Shown: positions 1 through 7,304 of the stretch, piece after piece
How positions within the stretch are numbered: the first letter of the stretch is position 1
How the letters are laid out: each line of letters begins with the position of its first letter
Source of the DNA: Shinella curvata
Lineage (GTDB): Bacteria > Pseudomonadota > Alphaproteobacteria > Rhizobiales > Rhizobiaceae
Assembly (NCBI RefSeq): GCF_022899935.1
Contig: NZ_JALJCJ010000002.1
Coordinates: 992,001 to 1,056,000, forward strand
Length of the DNA: 64,000 nucleotides
Direction: 5' to 3'
Position numbers and translations under genes: made by a program
Notes under the pieces: model-generated
What the model was told of the DNA's origin: nothing
The model's database searches: none
Seen by the model: the letters and a program-made list of their open reading frames with translations, nothing else

Positions 1-356
1 TTGTCCATGACGAAGATTTCGGTGATCAGGCCCTCGGCCGCGCGCTGCTGGCCTTTCAGATAGAGCGACAGCGGGTTGGACAGCGTCGTATCGATCAGCG
101 GCCGCTTGGCGCTCAGGAGTTCGGTGCGCCAGCGTGCGTCGAGATTCTGGATTTGCGCCTGGTTCAGACGGGCGTGCACCGCATTCTGGGCGATGACGGC
201 ATTGATGATGGCGGGCTCGCTCAGCCAGGGGCGTATATTGGCCTCGACATAGTCGGCGACGGCGGTAATGCGGATATCCTGCTGTGCACCGGCTGGCCCT
301 GCCGGGAGCAGGGCTATGGCACAGGCCGCCGCCATTGCCGGCCATCGATAGGGCAT
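1..356 (-). CDS. Secreted PDC/Cache-like sensor protein, partial (C-terminus outside window)
   Basis: The reading frame starts at ATG 356 and runs off the left edge, so only about 118 N-terminal residues are visible. Residues 1-25 form a typical Sec signal peptide (basic start, Ala/Leu-rich core, cleavage near AGA-QQ). The mature part is helical and ends in the segment GLITEIFVMD, which resembles the strand that opens PDC/Cache extracytoplasmic sensor domains. This suggests a periplasmic ligand sensor or stand-alone Cache protein. Whether a transmembrane helix and output domain follow cannot be seen. Family assignment rests on recall. Confidence 0.6.
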   Translation of the reverse strand, partial: MPYRWPAMAAACAIALLPAGPAGAQQDIRITAVADYVEANIRPWLSEPAIINAVIAQNAVHARLNQAQIQNLDARWRTELLSAKRPLIDTTLSNPLSLYLKGQQRAAEGLITEIFVMD

Positions 357-432
357 GAGTGTTCCGCGCCTCCCATCGCCGATCCGATCGGCGAACATAA
401 GAACTATCTTTTGCAGGCATTGCGGAAAGATT

Positions 433-470
433 AAGCCGGCGAAGTGATGCACACCCTCCGCCGGCTTTTT
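433..470. terminator. Hairpin between sensor gene and gpt
   Basis: Arms AAGCCGGCG (433-441) and CGCCGGCTT (459-467) form a 9-bp stem, followed on the plus strand by TTTTT. The nearest converging transcript is leftward gpt, for which the T-run lies on the wrong side, so its direction of action is uncertain. Confidence 0.5.
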
Positions 471-538
471 ATGGAAATTCGTCAAATCAACGTGTTGCGG
501 CGCAACTCTCGATCGGTTTGCCGCAGCCTTCCGGCACG

Positions 539-1036
539 TCAGCCGCGCGTGCCCTTGGCGATCGGCTCCTGATAGGTGAAGCCCATGTCCCAGGGGAAGT
601 AGATCCAGGTGTCCTGGCTGACCTCGGTGACGAAGGTATCGACCAGCGGTCGTCCCTTCGGCTTGGCATAGACGGCGGCGAAATGCGCCTTTGGCAACAT
701 GGCGCGCACCTGGGCGGCGGTCTTGCCGGTGTCGGTCAGGTCGTCGACGATGAGAATGCCTTCGCCACCGTGCTGGGTCAGTTCGGGTGCGATGCCCTTG
801 AGGACATGCATGTCGCCCTGCGAGACATAGTCGTGGTAGGAGGCGACGCACACCGTCTCGATGAGGCGGATGTTCAGTTCGCGCGAAATGACGGCGGCCG
901 GCACGAGACCGCCGCGGGTGATGCAGACGATCGCCTTCCATTCACGGTCGCCATCCGCCAGCCGCCAGGCAAGCGCGCGCGCGTCGCGGTGGAACTGGTC
1001 CCAGGATACGGGAAAGGCTTTGTCGGGCAGCGACAT
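539..1036 (-). CDS. gpt: Xanthine (xanthine-guanine) phosphoribosyltransferase
   Basis: A 165-residue type I phosphoribosyltransferase that converts xanthine or guanine plus PRPP to the nucleotide in purine salvage; cytoplasmic or peripheral membrane. The PRPP loop is seen as [12 protein letters not shown] (about residues 96-107), with the upstream ITRGGLVPA loop that binds pyrophosphate. The length matches the bacterial Gpt family. It is preceded by the host universal stress gene and is host backbone, not prophage. The start at 1036 has a purine-rich upstream sequence (AGGAGTCCCGTC) serving as ribosome site. Confidence 0.92.
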   Translation of the reverse strand: MSLPDKAFPVSWDQFHRDARALAWRLADGDREWKAIVCITRGGLVPAAVISRELNIRLIETVCVASYHDYVSQGDMHVLKGIAPELTQHGGEGILIVDDLTDTGKTAAQVRAMLPKAHFAAVYAKPKGRPLVDTFVTEVSQDTWIYFPWDMGFTYQEPIAKGTRG

Positions 1037-1104
1037 GACGGGACTCCTGCTAGGCGGAAAAAGAAGATTCCTTCTTTCTAATCCACTTCGCCGGTCAAGA
1101 AAAT

Positions 1105-1133
1105 GATCGCCCGGTCATGCAAACCGGGCGATC
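1105..1133 (-). terminator. Rho-independent terminator of the universal stress gene
   Basis: Arms GATCGCCCGGT (1105-1115) and ACCGGGCGATC (1123-1133) make a perfect 11-bp stem with a 7-base loop. On the minus strand it is followed by ATTTTCTT, so it ends leftward transcription from the Usp gene before gpt. Confidence 0.85.
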
Positions 1134-1148
1134 CACAGGCAAGTCCGC

Positions 1149-1991
1149 CTATCGAGACATCAGAACCGGCACGCGCGCGCCGCGCATCATGGCGCTGGTC
1201 ACGCCGCCGAACAGGCGCTGGCGCAGCCGTGAATGGCTGTAGGCGCCCATGACGATGAGGCCGGCGTCGATTTCCGTGGCCCGGCGGTTGAGCGTTTCGG
1301 CGACCGAATGATGGGCCGACGAGCCCGATGCGACGGAAATTTTCACGCCATGGCGGGCAAGGGTGGTCGCAAGTTCCGCCCCGCAATAGTCGGCCGACTG
1401 CATGCTGTTGTCGGGTGGATCGATGGTGAAGATCTCGACCTCCTTGGCCGCCGTCAGGAAGGGCAGGGCGTCGAAGGCGGCGCGGGTCGCCTCGCGCGAG
1501 CCGTTCCACGCGAGCAGCACGCGGTCGATCGGCTCGGGACCGGCCGGCGCATTGGAGACGAGATAGACGGGGCGGCCGCTCTCATAGAGCAGGTCCTCGA
1601 TATCCTCGCGTGCCGGGCCGTCCAGATCGGGATCGAACTGGCCGGCAAGCACGATGTCGGCGGCACGCGCGCTGTCGATGACACCGGCCGAGGCATAGCC
1701 GGCAGAGCCTGTAAAAAGCCGCCATTCGTAGGAGATGTCATCACGTTCGCAGCGTGCGCGAAATGCCTGCTCGACGGCGCGGGATTGTTCGCGGGCGCGC
1801 TCCTGAAGCTGGAGGACGGCGTTCGGATCGGGATATTCCATCGGTGCGATCAGCGTCACGACGACGGGCGCTTCCGCGTGGATGCCGATGACATGCCCAC
1901 CGGTGCGGCGCGCCAGCGCCAGCGCGTGATCCGTGACTTTTCCGGCGTCCTCGGCGGCGCTCAGCACCGCCACGATGGTCTTGTAGGTCAT
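1149..1991 (-). CDS. Universal stress protein, tandem UspA domains
   Basis: 280 residues with two Usp folds in tandem (about 1-145 and 150-280). The second domain keeps the nucleotide-binding signature, GAYSHSRLRQRLFGG near residues 250-264, typical of ATP-binding Usp proteins; the first domain is more diverged. Such proteins are cytoplasmic and accumulate under stress. The start is supported by AGGAGG upstream of ATG 1991, and a strong terminator follows. Confidence 0.9.
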   Translation of the reverse strand: MTYKTIVAVLSAAEDAGKVTDHALALARRTGGHVIGIHAEAPVVVTLIAPMEYPDPNAVLQLQERAREQSRAVEQAFRARCERDDISYEWRLFTGSAGYASAGVIDSARAADIVLAGQFDPDLDGPAREDIEDLLYESGRPVYLVSNAPAGPEPIDRVLLAWNGSREATRAAFDALPFLTAAKEVEIFTIDPPDNSMQSADYCGAELATTLARHGVKISVASGSSAHHSVAETLNRRATEIDAGLIVMGAYSHSRLRQRLFGGVTSAMMRGARVPVLMSR

Positions 1992-2055
1992 TGCGGCCTC
2001 CTGTCTGGTTCTGCGTCAGCATCCCCTCGCCGAGACCGGAAAACCTTGATCAGGA

Positions 2056-2811
2056 TCAAGACGCGGCCTTGGCCGCCGCGATTTCGGCGATCATCGCCAT
2101 GATATCACGTTCGGCCGCTTCCGCCGGTGCTTCTGTCCGACTGCGGATGACGATTTCCGTCGAGAAGCGGTTTTCCGAAAAGCGCGGATAGGAGCCGATG
2201 CTGGTTTCCGGATGGTTCTTTTGGATTGCCGCGAGCGCGCTGCCGATATCGCCTTCGCCGAAGGGCGAGGCGACGGAACGCGAGAGCATCGGCTTGCCGC
2301 CTTCGAGCCTGGGCACGACATTGCCGAGCATGGCGGTAAAGACCTGCGGCACGCCGGCCATCACATAGACATTGCCGATATGGAAGCCCGGTGCCGTGGA
2401 AACGGCGTTTTCGATATGCTCCGCTCCCTGAGGCATACGCGCCATGCGCTGGCGAGCCTCATTGAACTCGACACCGCGTCTCTCATACATCGCGCCGAGC
2501 AGCTGCATGGCGAGGGGATCGTGCAGGCAGGGCACGCCGAAGGCCTTCGAGAGTGCATCCGCCGTGATGTCGTCGTGCGTCGGGCCGATGCCGCCGGATG
2601 TGAAGACATAGGTGTAGCGGGCGCGCAGCGCATTCAGCGCCGCGACAATATCGTCTTCCTCGTCGCCGACGATGCGCACCTCTTTGAGGTCGATGCCGGC
2701 GAGGAAAAGCATGTCGGCGAGCTGGCCGATATTCTTGTCCTTGGTGCGCCCGGAGAGGAGTTCATCGCCGATGGCGAGCATGGCGGCGGTGGCGATCTCG
2801 GTGGAACTCAT
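2056..2811 (-). CDS. CinA-like MoCF-domain (molybdopterin-binding) protein
   Basis: 251 residues consisting essentially of a single MoaB/Mog-type fold. The family signature is visible as GDELLSGRTKDKN near residue 17 and SGGIGPTHDD near residue 72. The C-terminal deamidase domain of full-length CinA (about 400 residues) is absent, so this is the short alphaproteobacterial form. The precise substrate is unknown; relatives bind molybdopterin or hydrolyse pyridine-nucleotide derivatives. Host backbone gene, divergent from wrbA. Confidence 0.85.
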   Translation of the reverse strand: MSSTEIATAAMLAIGDELLSGRTKDKNIGQLADMLFLAGIDLKEVRIVGDEEDDIVAALNALRARYTYVFTSGGIGPTHDDITADALSKAFGVPCLHDPLAMQLLGAMYERRGVEFNEARQRMARMPQGAEHIENAVSTAPGFHIGNVYVMAGVPQVFTAMLGNVVPRLEGGKPMLSRSVASPFGEGDIGSALAAIQKNHPETSIGSYPRFSENRFSTEIVIRSRTEAPAEAAERDIMAMIAEIAAAKAAS

Positions 2812-2978
2812 GGGCGCTTCCTGGATCTCGTACGGGAATGCCGACCGATCGGGAAGGCATTGTCAATGGCGGGTGAACAGTCTGTCGACCGGGCAGCTTC
2901 TGACGCCGCTCCCCCAAAGTGCTACATCCAAGCCCACGCCGCGATCAAGCGGAAAGCCTTTTCGAACAGGAGACGACG

Positions 2979-3578
2979 ATGGCGAAAGTACTGGTTCTCT
3001 ATTATTCGGCCTACGGCCATATCGAAGCGATGGCCTATGCAGTCGCCGAAGGCGCGAAGTCTGCCGGTGCCGACGTGACCGTCAAGCGCGTTCCGGAACT
3101 GGTATCGGAAGAGGTCGCCAAGGCTTCCTATTACAAGATGGACCAGAAGGCCGAGATCGCCAAGGTGGACGAACTCGCCGATTACGACGCCATCATCGTC
3201 GGCGCCGGCACGCGCTTCGGCACGGTCGCCTCGCAGATGCGCAATTTCTGGGATCAGACGGGTGGCCTGTGGGCGGCCAGCAAGCTGGTCGGCAAGGTCG
3301 GCTCGGTCTTCACGTCGTCCGCCACCCAGCATGGCGGCCAGGAATCGACCATCCTCGGCTTCATCCCGACCCTGCTGCACCACGGCCTCGTCGTCGCGGG
3401 CCTGCCCTATGCCTTCCAGGGCCAGATGGGCGTGGACGAAATCAAGGGCGGCTCGCCCTACGGCGCCTCGACGATCACCGACGGCGACGGCTCGCGCCAG
3501 CCTTCGCAGGTCGAACTCGACGCCGCCCGCTTCCAGGGCGCGCATGTCGCCAAGATCGCGGCAAAGCTTTCGGCCTGA
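2979..3578 (+). CDS. wrbA: NAD(P)H:quinone oxidoreductase, WrbA family
   Basis: 199-residue flavodoxin-fold enzyme that reduces quinones by two electrons, protecting against redox cycling. FMN-binding segments are visible: [12 protein letters not shown] near residue 7, [20 protein letters not shown] near 75, and the [10 protein letters not shown] loop near 112 typical of WrbA rather than flavodoxin. The start at 2979 was chosen because AGGAGACGACG lies just upstream and the family begins [10 protein letters not shown]; the upstream in-frame ATG would add an untypical extension. A strong terminator follows. Confidence 0.93.
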   Translation: MAKVLVLYYSAYGHIEAMAYAVAEGAKSAGADVTVKRVPELVSEEVAKASYYKMDQKAEIAKVDELADYDAIIVGAGTRFGTVASQMRNFWDQTGGLWAASKLVGKVGSVFTSSATQHGGQESTILGFIPTLLHHGLVVAGLPYAFQGQMGVDEIKGGSPYGASTITDGDGSRQPSQVELDAARFQGAHVAKIAAKLSA

Positions 3579-3605
3579 CGTTCTCCTGAAGCGTCGCTGA
3601 AAAAG

Positions 3606-3641
3606 AGGGTGCGGCCAGCGTCAGGGGCCGCGCCCTTTTTA
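3606..3641 (+). terminator. Terminator downstream of wrbA
   Basis: GAGGGTGCGGCC pairs with GGCCGCGCCCTT across a short loop and is followed by a T-run on the plus strand, directly after wrbA and before the convergent tRNA gene. Confidence 0.85.
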
Positions 3642-3663
3642 TTGTCCAGAATTTTCTGGAAGG

Positions 3664-3748
3664 TGGTGCGGGCGGCGGGGATCGAACCCGCACAGCCAAG
3701 GCCGAGAGATTTTAAGTCTCTTGCGTCTACCAGTTTCGCCACGCCCGC
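3664..3748 (-). tRNA. tRNA-Leu(UAA)
   Basis: The minus strand reads a complete class II tRNA of 85 bases, including an encoded CCA. The acceptor stem begins GCGGGCG and pairs with CGCCCGC. The anticodon stem AGAGA/TCTCT encloses a loop with anticodon TAA, a long variable arm follows, and the T loop GGTTCGATCC is present. It is the presumed chromosomal target of prophage A, whose integrase starts 86 bases upstream of the tRNA 5' end. Its promoter region (3749-3833) would now be prophage DNA if the attachment site lies within the gene. Confidence 0.95.
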
Positions 3749-3791
3749 TTGCGTTTCTTTTCAGATACTTAAGTCGTTTCGTCAAGGTCGT

Positions 3792-3824
3792 GTTTTGCAA
3801 AACATTTCCTTGGTTTTGCAAAAC
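3792..3824. repeat. Two GTTTTGCAAAAC palindromes beside the tRNA/integrase junction
   Basis: The perfect 12-bp palindrome GTTTTGCAAAAC occurs at 3792-3803 and again at 3813-3824, 21 bp centre to centre (two helical turns). It lies between the integrase stop (3834) and tRNA-Leu. The position suits integrase or accessory-protein binding sites of the left attachment site; the role is inferred. Confidence 0.7.
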
Positions 3825-3833
3825 GTTGTTCGG

Positions 3834-4913
3834 CTACTGTTCCTCCTGCGACAAGCGCTTGCGGTTGAAGGCCTGCGTTACCTTTGCTTCGTTCTCGACG
3901 TGACGGGTGTAGTGGACGCCCATCCTTTCCGACTTATCGCCCAGTGCCGCTGCCACTTGGCCGGTATCGGCTCCCCTCCGTCTGAGGTCTGCCGCATAGG
4001 TTACCCTAAGCCCATGAAGTGTCGTCCCGGAACCAATCTTCCCAGCCCGCTCAAGGTCTCGTAGGAAATGGCTGACATCGGTCTGCATATGAACCTCGGT
4101 CGGCCATAGTGTCCCATCGGATCGCGTGACTATCCGCAAGGACGTAATATCTAAAGAGCCGAGCCAGTTTTGCAGCTCGATCGCAGCCGGCACCCACAAA
4201 ATCTCCCCATTCTTTTTCGTGACGGTCCGGAAGCACATGCCGAAGGACGGATCGACTTGATATTCCCGCCATCCGAGCTTGTGGATGGTCTGCCCGCGAA
4301 ACCCGGCGTATCGCGCCAGATAGAGCACCGTCGCTATGTGCTTTGGCGCCTCAGAGAGGGCGGTTTCCACTTCCTGCGCAGTCCACTCCCTATTGGCGTT
4401 CTTGTTGGTCTTGTTGGCCTTATCGAGACCCATGGCAGGGTTATGCGTCATCTTCCGACGCTTCACGGCCTGAGAGAACATTGAGGAGAGGGCTGAAACC
4501 ATCAGGTCAGCGAATCGGGGCCATTTGGCTGAAGCGCATTCGTCTCGAAGATCATAAATGTCGGCCTGGGTAATGTCCTCAAGCGGAGCGTCATATGCTT
4601 TCTTCAGGTAGGCAAATGCTCTCGAATAGCTCTTCTGCGTCGCCTCGGCCAAAGTCTTATATTTTGGGCATTCCGTCTCAAACCAGAAGATTAGCTCGCC
4701 AAGCGATCCTGGAACGTATTTGCGCCCCGCTCGAAGGCGAGGCGCGTTGTAGGCAGCCATGAACGCAGGATCGCGGTCGAGCTTCTTCATAAGGTCCGTA
4801 CGTGACCCCTCGAACCCGCCTAGCAGCTTTTGTTTAGTCTCTCTGTCGTAGACGTACCACTTACCTCGGGCGCAGACGATGTTAAGCCCGGCGAGCTTCA
4901 CCTTCACCACCAT
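3834..4913 (-). CDS. int: Tyrosine-recombinase integrase of prophage A
   Basis: 359 residues. The C-terminal catalytic domain has R206 (YAGFRGQ), the H300-G-L-R303 box, and the nucleophile Y335 (HYTRH) after a GDKS segment replacing the usual GH. Residues about 65-155 look like the core-binding SAM-like domain. It would integrate and excise prophage A at the adjacent tRNA-Leu. It overlaps the excisionase-like gene by 32 bp, so the two are co-transcribed at the distal end of the leftward operon. The catalytic set looks complete. Confidence 0.92.
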   Translation of the reverse strand: MVVKVKLAGLNIVCARGKWYVYDRETKQKLLGGFEGSRTDLMKKLDRDPAFMAAYNAPRLRAGRKYVPGSLGELIFWFETECPKYKTLAEATQKSYSRAFAYLKKAYDAPLEDITQADIYDLRDECASAKWPRFADLMVSALSSMFSQAVKRRKMTHNPAMGLDKANKTNKNANREWTAQEVETALSEAPKHIATVLYLARYAGFRGQTIHKLGWREYQVDPSFGMCFRTVTKKNGEILWVPAAIELQNWLGSLDITSLRIVTRSDGTLWPTEVHMQTDVSHFLRDLERAGKIGSGTTLHGLRVTYAADLRRRGADTGQVAAALGDKSERMGVHYTRHVENEAKVTQAFNRKRLSQEEQ

Positions 4914-5145
4914 TCAGATAATCCACCAGTCGTCTTTTCGGAGCGCTTTGTCTGTTAGGGTCGATGGAAGACAGCCATTCGTCAAGGCGCTGGCGAAGAT
5001 ATCGCTCCCCCCTTGTGGATTCTGTGTAGCGGAGAGGCTTGACCGGGCACACCTTCTTGAACGTCTCAGGGCAGCAGCCGCAATATGCAGCGGCTGTTTT
5101 CAGGTCCATCGCCGCCGGCCAATATGGCATCGTGGCTTCACCCAT
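4882..5145 (-). CDS. Excisionase-like MerR/HTH_17 DNA-binding protein
   Basis: 87 residues. The segment LKTAAAYCGCCPETFKKV (about 15-32) reads as a winged helix-turn-helix of the excisionase/MerR type, followed by a basic region and a C-terminal segment containing DEWLSSID. It lies directly upstream of, and overlaps, the integrase gene, as expected for a recombination directionality factor. AAGGAG precedes ATG 5145. Function is inferred from fold and position. Confidence 0.7.
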   Translation of the reverse strand: MGEATMPYWPAAMDLKTAAAYCGCCPETFKKVCPVKPLRYTESTRGERYLRQRLDEWLSSIDPNRQSAPKRRLVDYLNGGEGEARRA

Positions 5146-6406
5146 CGCCGCGCTCCTTCTCCAGAGCGTCGCGGCCGGCGGTCAGCGGATCCCCGAAACC
5201 TGAATCACCTGATTGATCGTCAGCTCTTGCCCGTTCACCCAGAAGAGGCCGGGAATGTCCGCTGGAGCGACGTGCTTGCCCTGCGCCTTCAGAGCTTCGA
5301 TCGCCATCTGTAGCGGGTTCTTGGACGGTTCGCTCGGCGGGTTGAAATGCACTGTCATGGCTATCTCCGTGCGGTTGCCCCGATACGTTATCACGGCCAT
5401 CCGGTTTGTCGCCGCCTCCCATATTGCGGAGGGCAGAGGCTCCAGTTGCAGTTATGGGGGTGCAGTTGCCGCAGACGGTCGAGAGACCGCCGGGGAAGAA
5501 CGGACCCATGCGGCCAGTGCCGCCGCAGGCCGGGCAATCCCGCTCGTCGATCGTGTCGAGATATGCGCCGATCACTTCGGCCGCGACTTGCGGGACGATG
5601 GCATTGCCGTAGGCGCGCAGCTTTCCCACTCGGGCGGGAACCCCATGAGCCAGCAGACGAATTCCGGGTTCAAAGCGCCTGGCTTTGCCGTCTGGTCCGA
5701 CAAGCCATCGGCTACCAGCCGCAGCGTAACTTGCGCCTTGGTCCCATCCGGTTTCTTGCCCGTCATCGACGTTCCATGCGGTACGGTTTGCCCGCCGCTC
5801 GGCAATGTGGGGGTCGGCCACATCGACGCCACTGCGGTTTGAATGTTCATTCCTCCGGCCCGGCCCTGCCGGCCCGCCCCGGTTGAGGCGCTGGTGTGTG
5901 GCGTCGGCCACAAACCAAAGTCGATCTCTTCTATGGGGCGCATCGACGGCACAAGCCGGGACAACGGCCGCCCCGCAGGTGTAGTCGATTCCTTCCAGGT
6001 CAGAATGCACTCCGTCGAGCCAATCCTTTCCAACCGCAGCCGCAACCTGCTCTCCCATGACGACAGCGGGCGTTCTGGCACGGATGAGTGAAAAGAAGAC
6101 CGGCCAGAGGTGGCGTTCGTCTTCCTTGCCTTCGCCCTTGCCTGCGACAGAGAACGGCTGGCAGGGGCAGGAACCAGTCCAAAGAGGTCTGTCGTCGGGC
6201 CATCCTGCCAGTCTTGCAGCGAGGCTCCATCCTCCGATGCCTGCGAAAAAATGGCATTGCGTATAGCCGATGAGGTCGTCGGGCTGGACATCCACGATGC
6301 TCCGTTCGTCAACGTCACCGGGCGCGATATGGCCGGCGGCAATAAGGTTTCGCAGCCACTGCGCGGCGTACGGGTTGATCTCGTTGTAGTAGGCGGACGG
6401 GATCAT
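5138..6406 (-). CDS. Phage C5-cytosine DNA methyltransferase (frame A)
   Basis: 422 residues from ATG 6406, which overlaps the upstream stop as ATGA. Motifs in order: I (HFFAGIGGWSLA, near 53), IV with the catalytic Cys (GSCPCQPFSVAGKG, near 79), VI as GEQV instead of ENV, VIII (HRRDRLWFVA), and X (LRAYGNAIVPQVAAEVIGAYL). The target-recognition region between VIII and X is short. After motif X come a zinc-knuckle-like CPACGGTGR segment and a low-complexity tail overlapping the next small gene. It probably methylates cytosines in phage or host DNA; the sequence target is unknown. The same DNA is open in a second frame with its own family resemblance (see findings). Confidence 0.85.
   Translation of the reverse strand: MIPSAYYNEINPYAAQWLRNLIAAGHIAPGDVDERSIVDVQPDDLIGYTQCHFFAGIGGWSLAARLAGWPDDRPLWTGSCPCQPFSVAGKGEGKEDERHLWPVFFSLIRARTPAVVMGEQVAAAVGKDWLDGVHSDLEGIDYTCGAAVVPACAVDAPHRRDRLWFVADATHQRLNRGGPAGPGRRNEHSNRSGVDVADPHIAERRANRTAWNVDDGQETGWDQGASYAAAGSRWLVGPDGKARRFEPGIRLLAHGVPARVGKLRAYGNAIVPQVAAEVIGAYLDTIDERDCPACGGTGRMGPFFPGGLSTVCGNCTPITATGASALRNMGGGDKPDGRDNVSGQPHGDSHDSAFQPAERTVQEPATDGDRSSEGAGQARRSSGHSRPLLGERARADDQSGDSGFGDPLTAGRDALEKERGDG
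5182..5358 (-). CDS. Small hypothetical phage protein
   Basis: 58 residues from ATG 5358, with CACGGAGATAGCC as ribosome site. It lies wholly within the 3' end of the methyltransferase gene in another frame. The protein (begins MTVHFNPPSEPSKN, contains IPGLFWVNGQELTINQVIQ) has a balanced composition and looks more protein-like than the overlapping low-complexity methyltransferase tail. Function unknown. Confidence 0.6.
   Translation of the reverse strand: MTVHFNPPSEPSKNPLQMAIEALKAQGKHVAPADIPGLFWVNGQELTINQVIQVSGIR
5572..6342 (-). CDS. Overlapping frame B inside the C5 methyltransferase gene
   Basis: This frame is open for 256 residues, entirely within the methyltransferase gene and shifted +1 relative to it. 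It reads segments I associate with an abundant phage protein family that ends in NPEFVCWLMGFPPEW and carries LTWKESTTPAGRPLSRL and repeated LWPTP or MWPTP motifs. It may be a separate product, an alternative C-terminus reached by +1 frameshifting, or a non-coding frame whose family was created by mis-annotation. GC-rich DNA gives long spurious frames, hence moderate confidence. No ribosome site is evident for its first ATG. Confidence 0.4.
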   Translation of the reverse strand: MPPAISRPVTLTNGASWMSSPTTSSAIRNAIFSQASEDGASLQDWQDGPTTDLFGLVPAPASRSLSQARAKARKTNATSGRSSFHSSVPERPLSSWESRLRLRLERIGSTECILTWKESTTPAGRPLSRLVPSMRPIEEIDFGLWPTPHTSASTGAGRQGRAGGMNIQTAVASMWPTPTLPSGGQTVPHGTSMTGKKPDGTKAQVTLRLVADGLSDQTAKPGALNPEFVCWLMGFPPEWESCAPTAMPSSRKSRPK

Positions 6407-6945
6407 TCGCCGCCCCCGTTTCCAGACGCAGCTATGGCGGCTCGGATCGCCGCGCGCGGGTCGTCGTGATAGATCTCGGCGATGACGCGCTCGTGCGGTT
6501 CGGCCTGCCAATGCCCGATCACGCTCCAGCCGATGTCGCAATCGTCGCCGCCGGTCGGGATGTTGAAGCAGCGCAAGTCCCAGCTTTCGTGCTGGATGGC
6601 GTCGAGCAGGGTGCCGTCCCCCATCGGCGCGCGGTATCGCTCGCAGCATTCGAGAATGTAGCCGCAGGGATCGCCGTCATGGGCAGGCCTGCCGCAGCAT
6701 TCCACCGGCTCAAGGCTCAATACGGCATAGCCTTCCGGCAAACCGAAGCCCGCCGACAGGATGTGCGTGATGCGGCGTAGCTCGCTGGAGCCGCTGAATA
6801 GCTGCGTTTCCGGCGAGAAATCGCGAAGATCAAGAACGTCACCAACGGCAAAGTTCCGATCATTCCGGCGAAACTCGAAGGTCTTCCGCTTATCCTGGAC
6901 GTCACGGAACTGCTCGGTCCAGCATTTGAGGACATGAGTTTTCAT
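6403..6945 (-). CDS. DUF3850/ASCH-like domain protein
   Basis: 180 residues. The N-terminal half (MKTHVLKCWTEQFRDV, then KTFEFRRNDRNFAVGDVLDL) matches the DUF3850 type of small PUA/ASCH-like fold, found in many phages and thought to bind RNA or modified nucleotides. The C-terminal half is Cys- and acid-rich with no recognised domain. The start at 6945 is chosen because it overlaps the upstream stop and begins the conserved domain. Part of the leftward early operon next to the DNA methyltransferase. Confidence 0.7.
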   Translation of the reverse strand: MKTHVLKCWTEQFRDVQDKRKTFEFRRNDRNFAVGDVLDLRDFSPETQLFSGSSELRRITHILSAGFGLPEGYAVLSLEPVECCGRPAHDGDPCGYILECCERYRAPMGDGTLLDAIQHESWDLRCFNIPTGGDDCDIGWSVIGHWQAEPHERVIAEIYHDDPRAAIRAAIAASGNGGGE

Positions 6946-7304
6946 TCTCCGCCTCCGGAAGCACTGAGGGCGTCCTCGGGCCGCCGTGAGTACCAGGTGG
7001 TCTCTTCCGGGCCGACGATCGAATAGGAATGCTGGCAGAGCCGGAGCATCAGGCGCGCGGCGAGGTTCTCGGCGCGGCCCGTGATGTATGCCTCGCTGGC
7101 CGGGAAGCGCGGATAGTTGATGAAGCCGACACGCACGCCGGCCTCCTCGCCGCCCGTGTAGATGTAATCTACCGGCTCGACGGTGACGCAGGCGCCGTTC
7201 TCCATGCACCATTCCCGGCAGACCTGCTTAGCTTGCTGGTGGTCGCCAGCAATGAAGATATCGACGCGAACGGTACGCGCAGTTCTGAGGTCAGGCAGCA
7301 TCAT
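6942..7304 (-). CDS. Hypothetical phage protein
   Basis: 120 residues, not assigned to a function. The sequence begins MMLPDLRTARTVRVDIFIAG and contains an alpha/beta-looking stretch (EWCMENGACVTVEPVDYIYTGGEEAGVRVGF broken over residues 32-62). It resembles small conserved genes I have seen only in rhizobial prophages. It overlaps both neighbours by a few bases, so translation is probably coupled. Confidence 0.7.
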   Translation of the reverse strand: MMLPDLRTARTVRVDIFIAGDHQQAKQVCREWCMENGACVTVEPVDYIYTGGEEAGVRVGFINYPRFPASEAYITGRAENLAARLMLRLCQHSYSIVGPEETTWYSRRPEDALSASGGGE

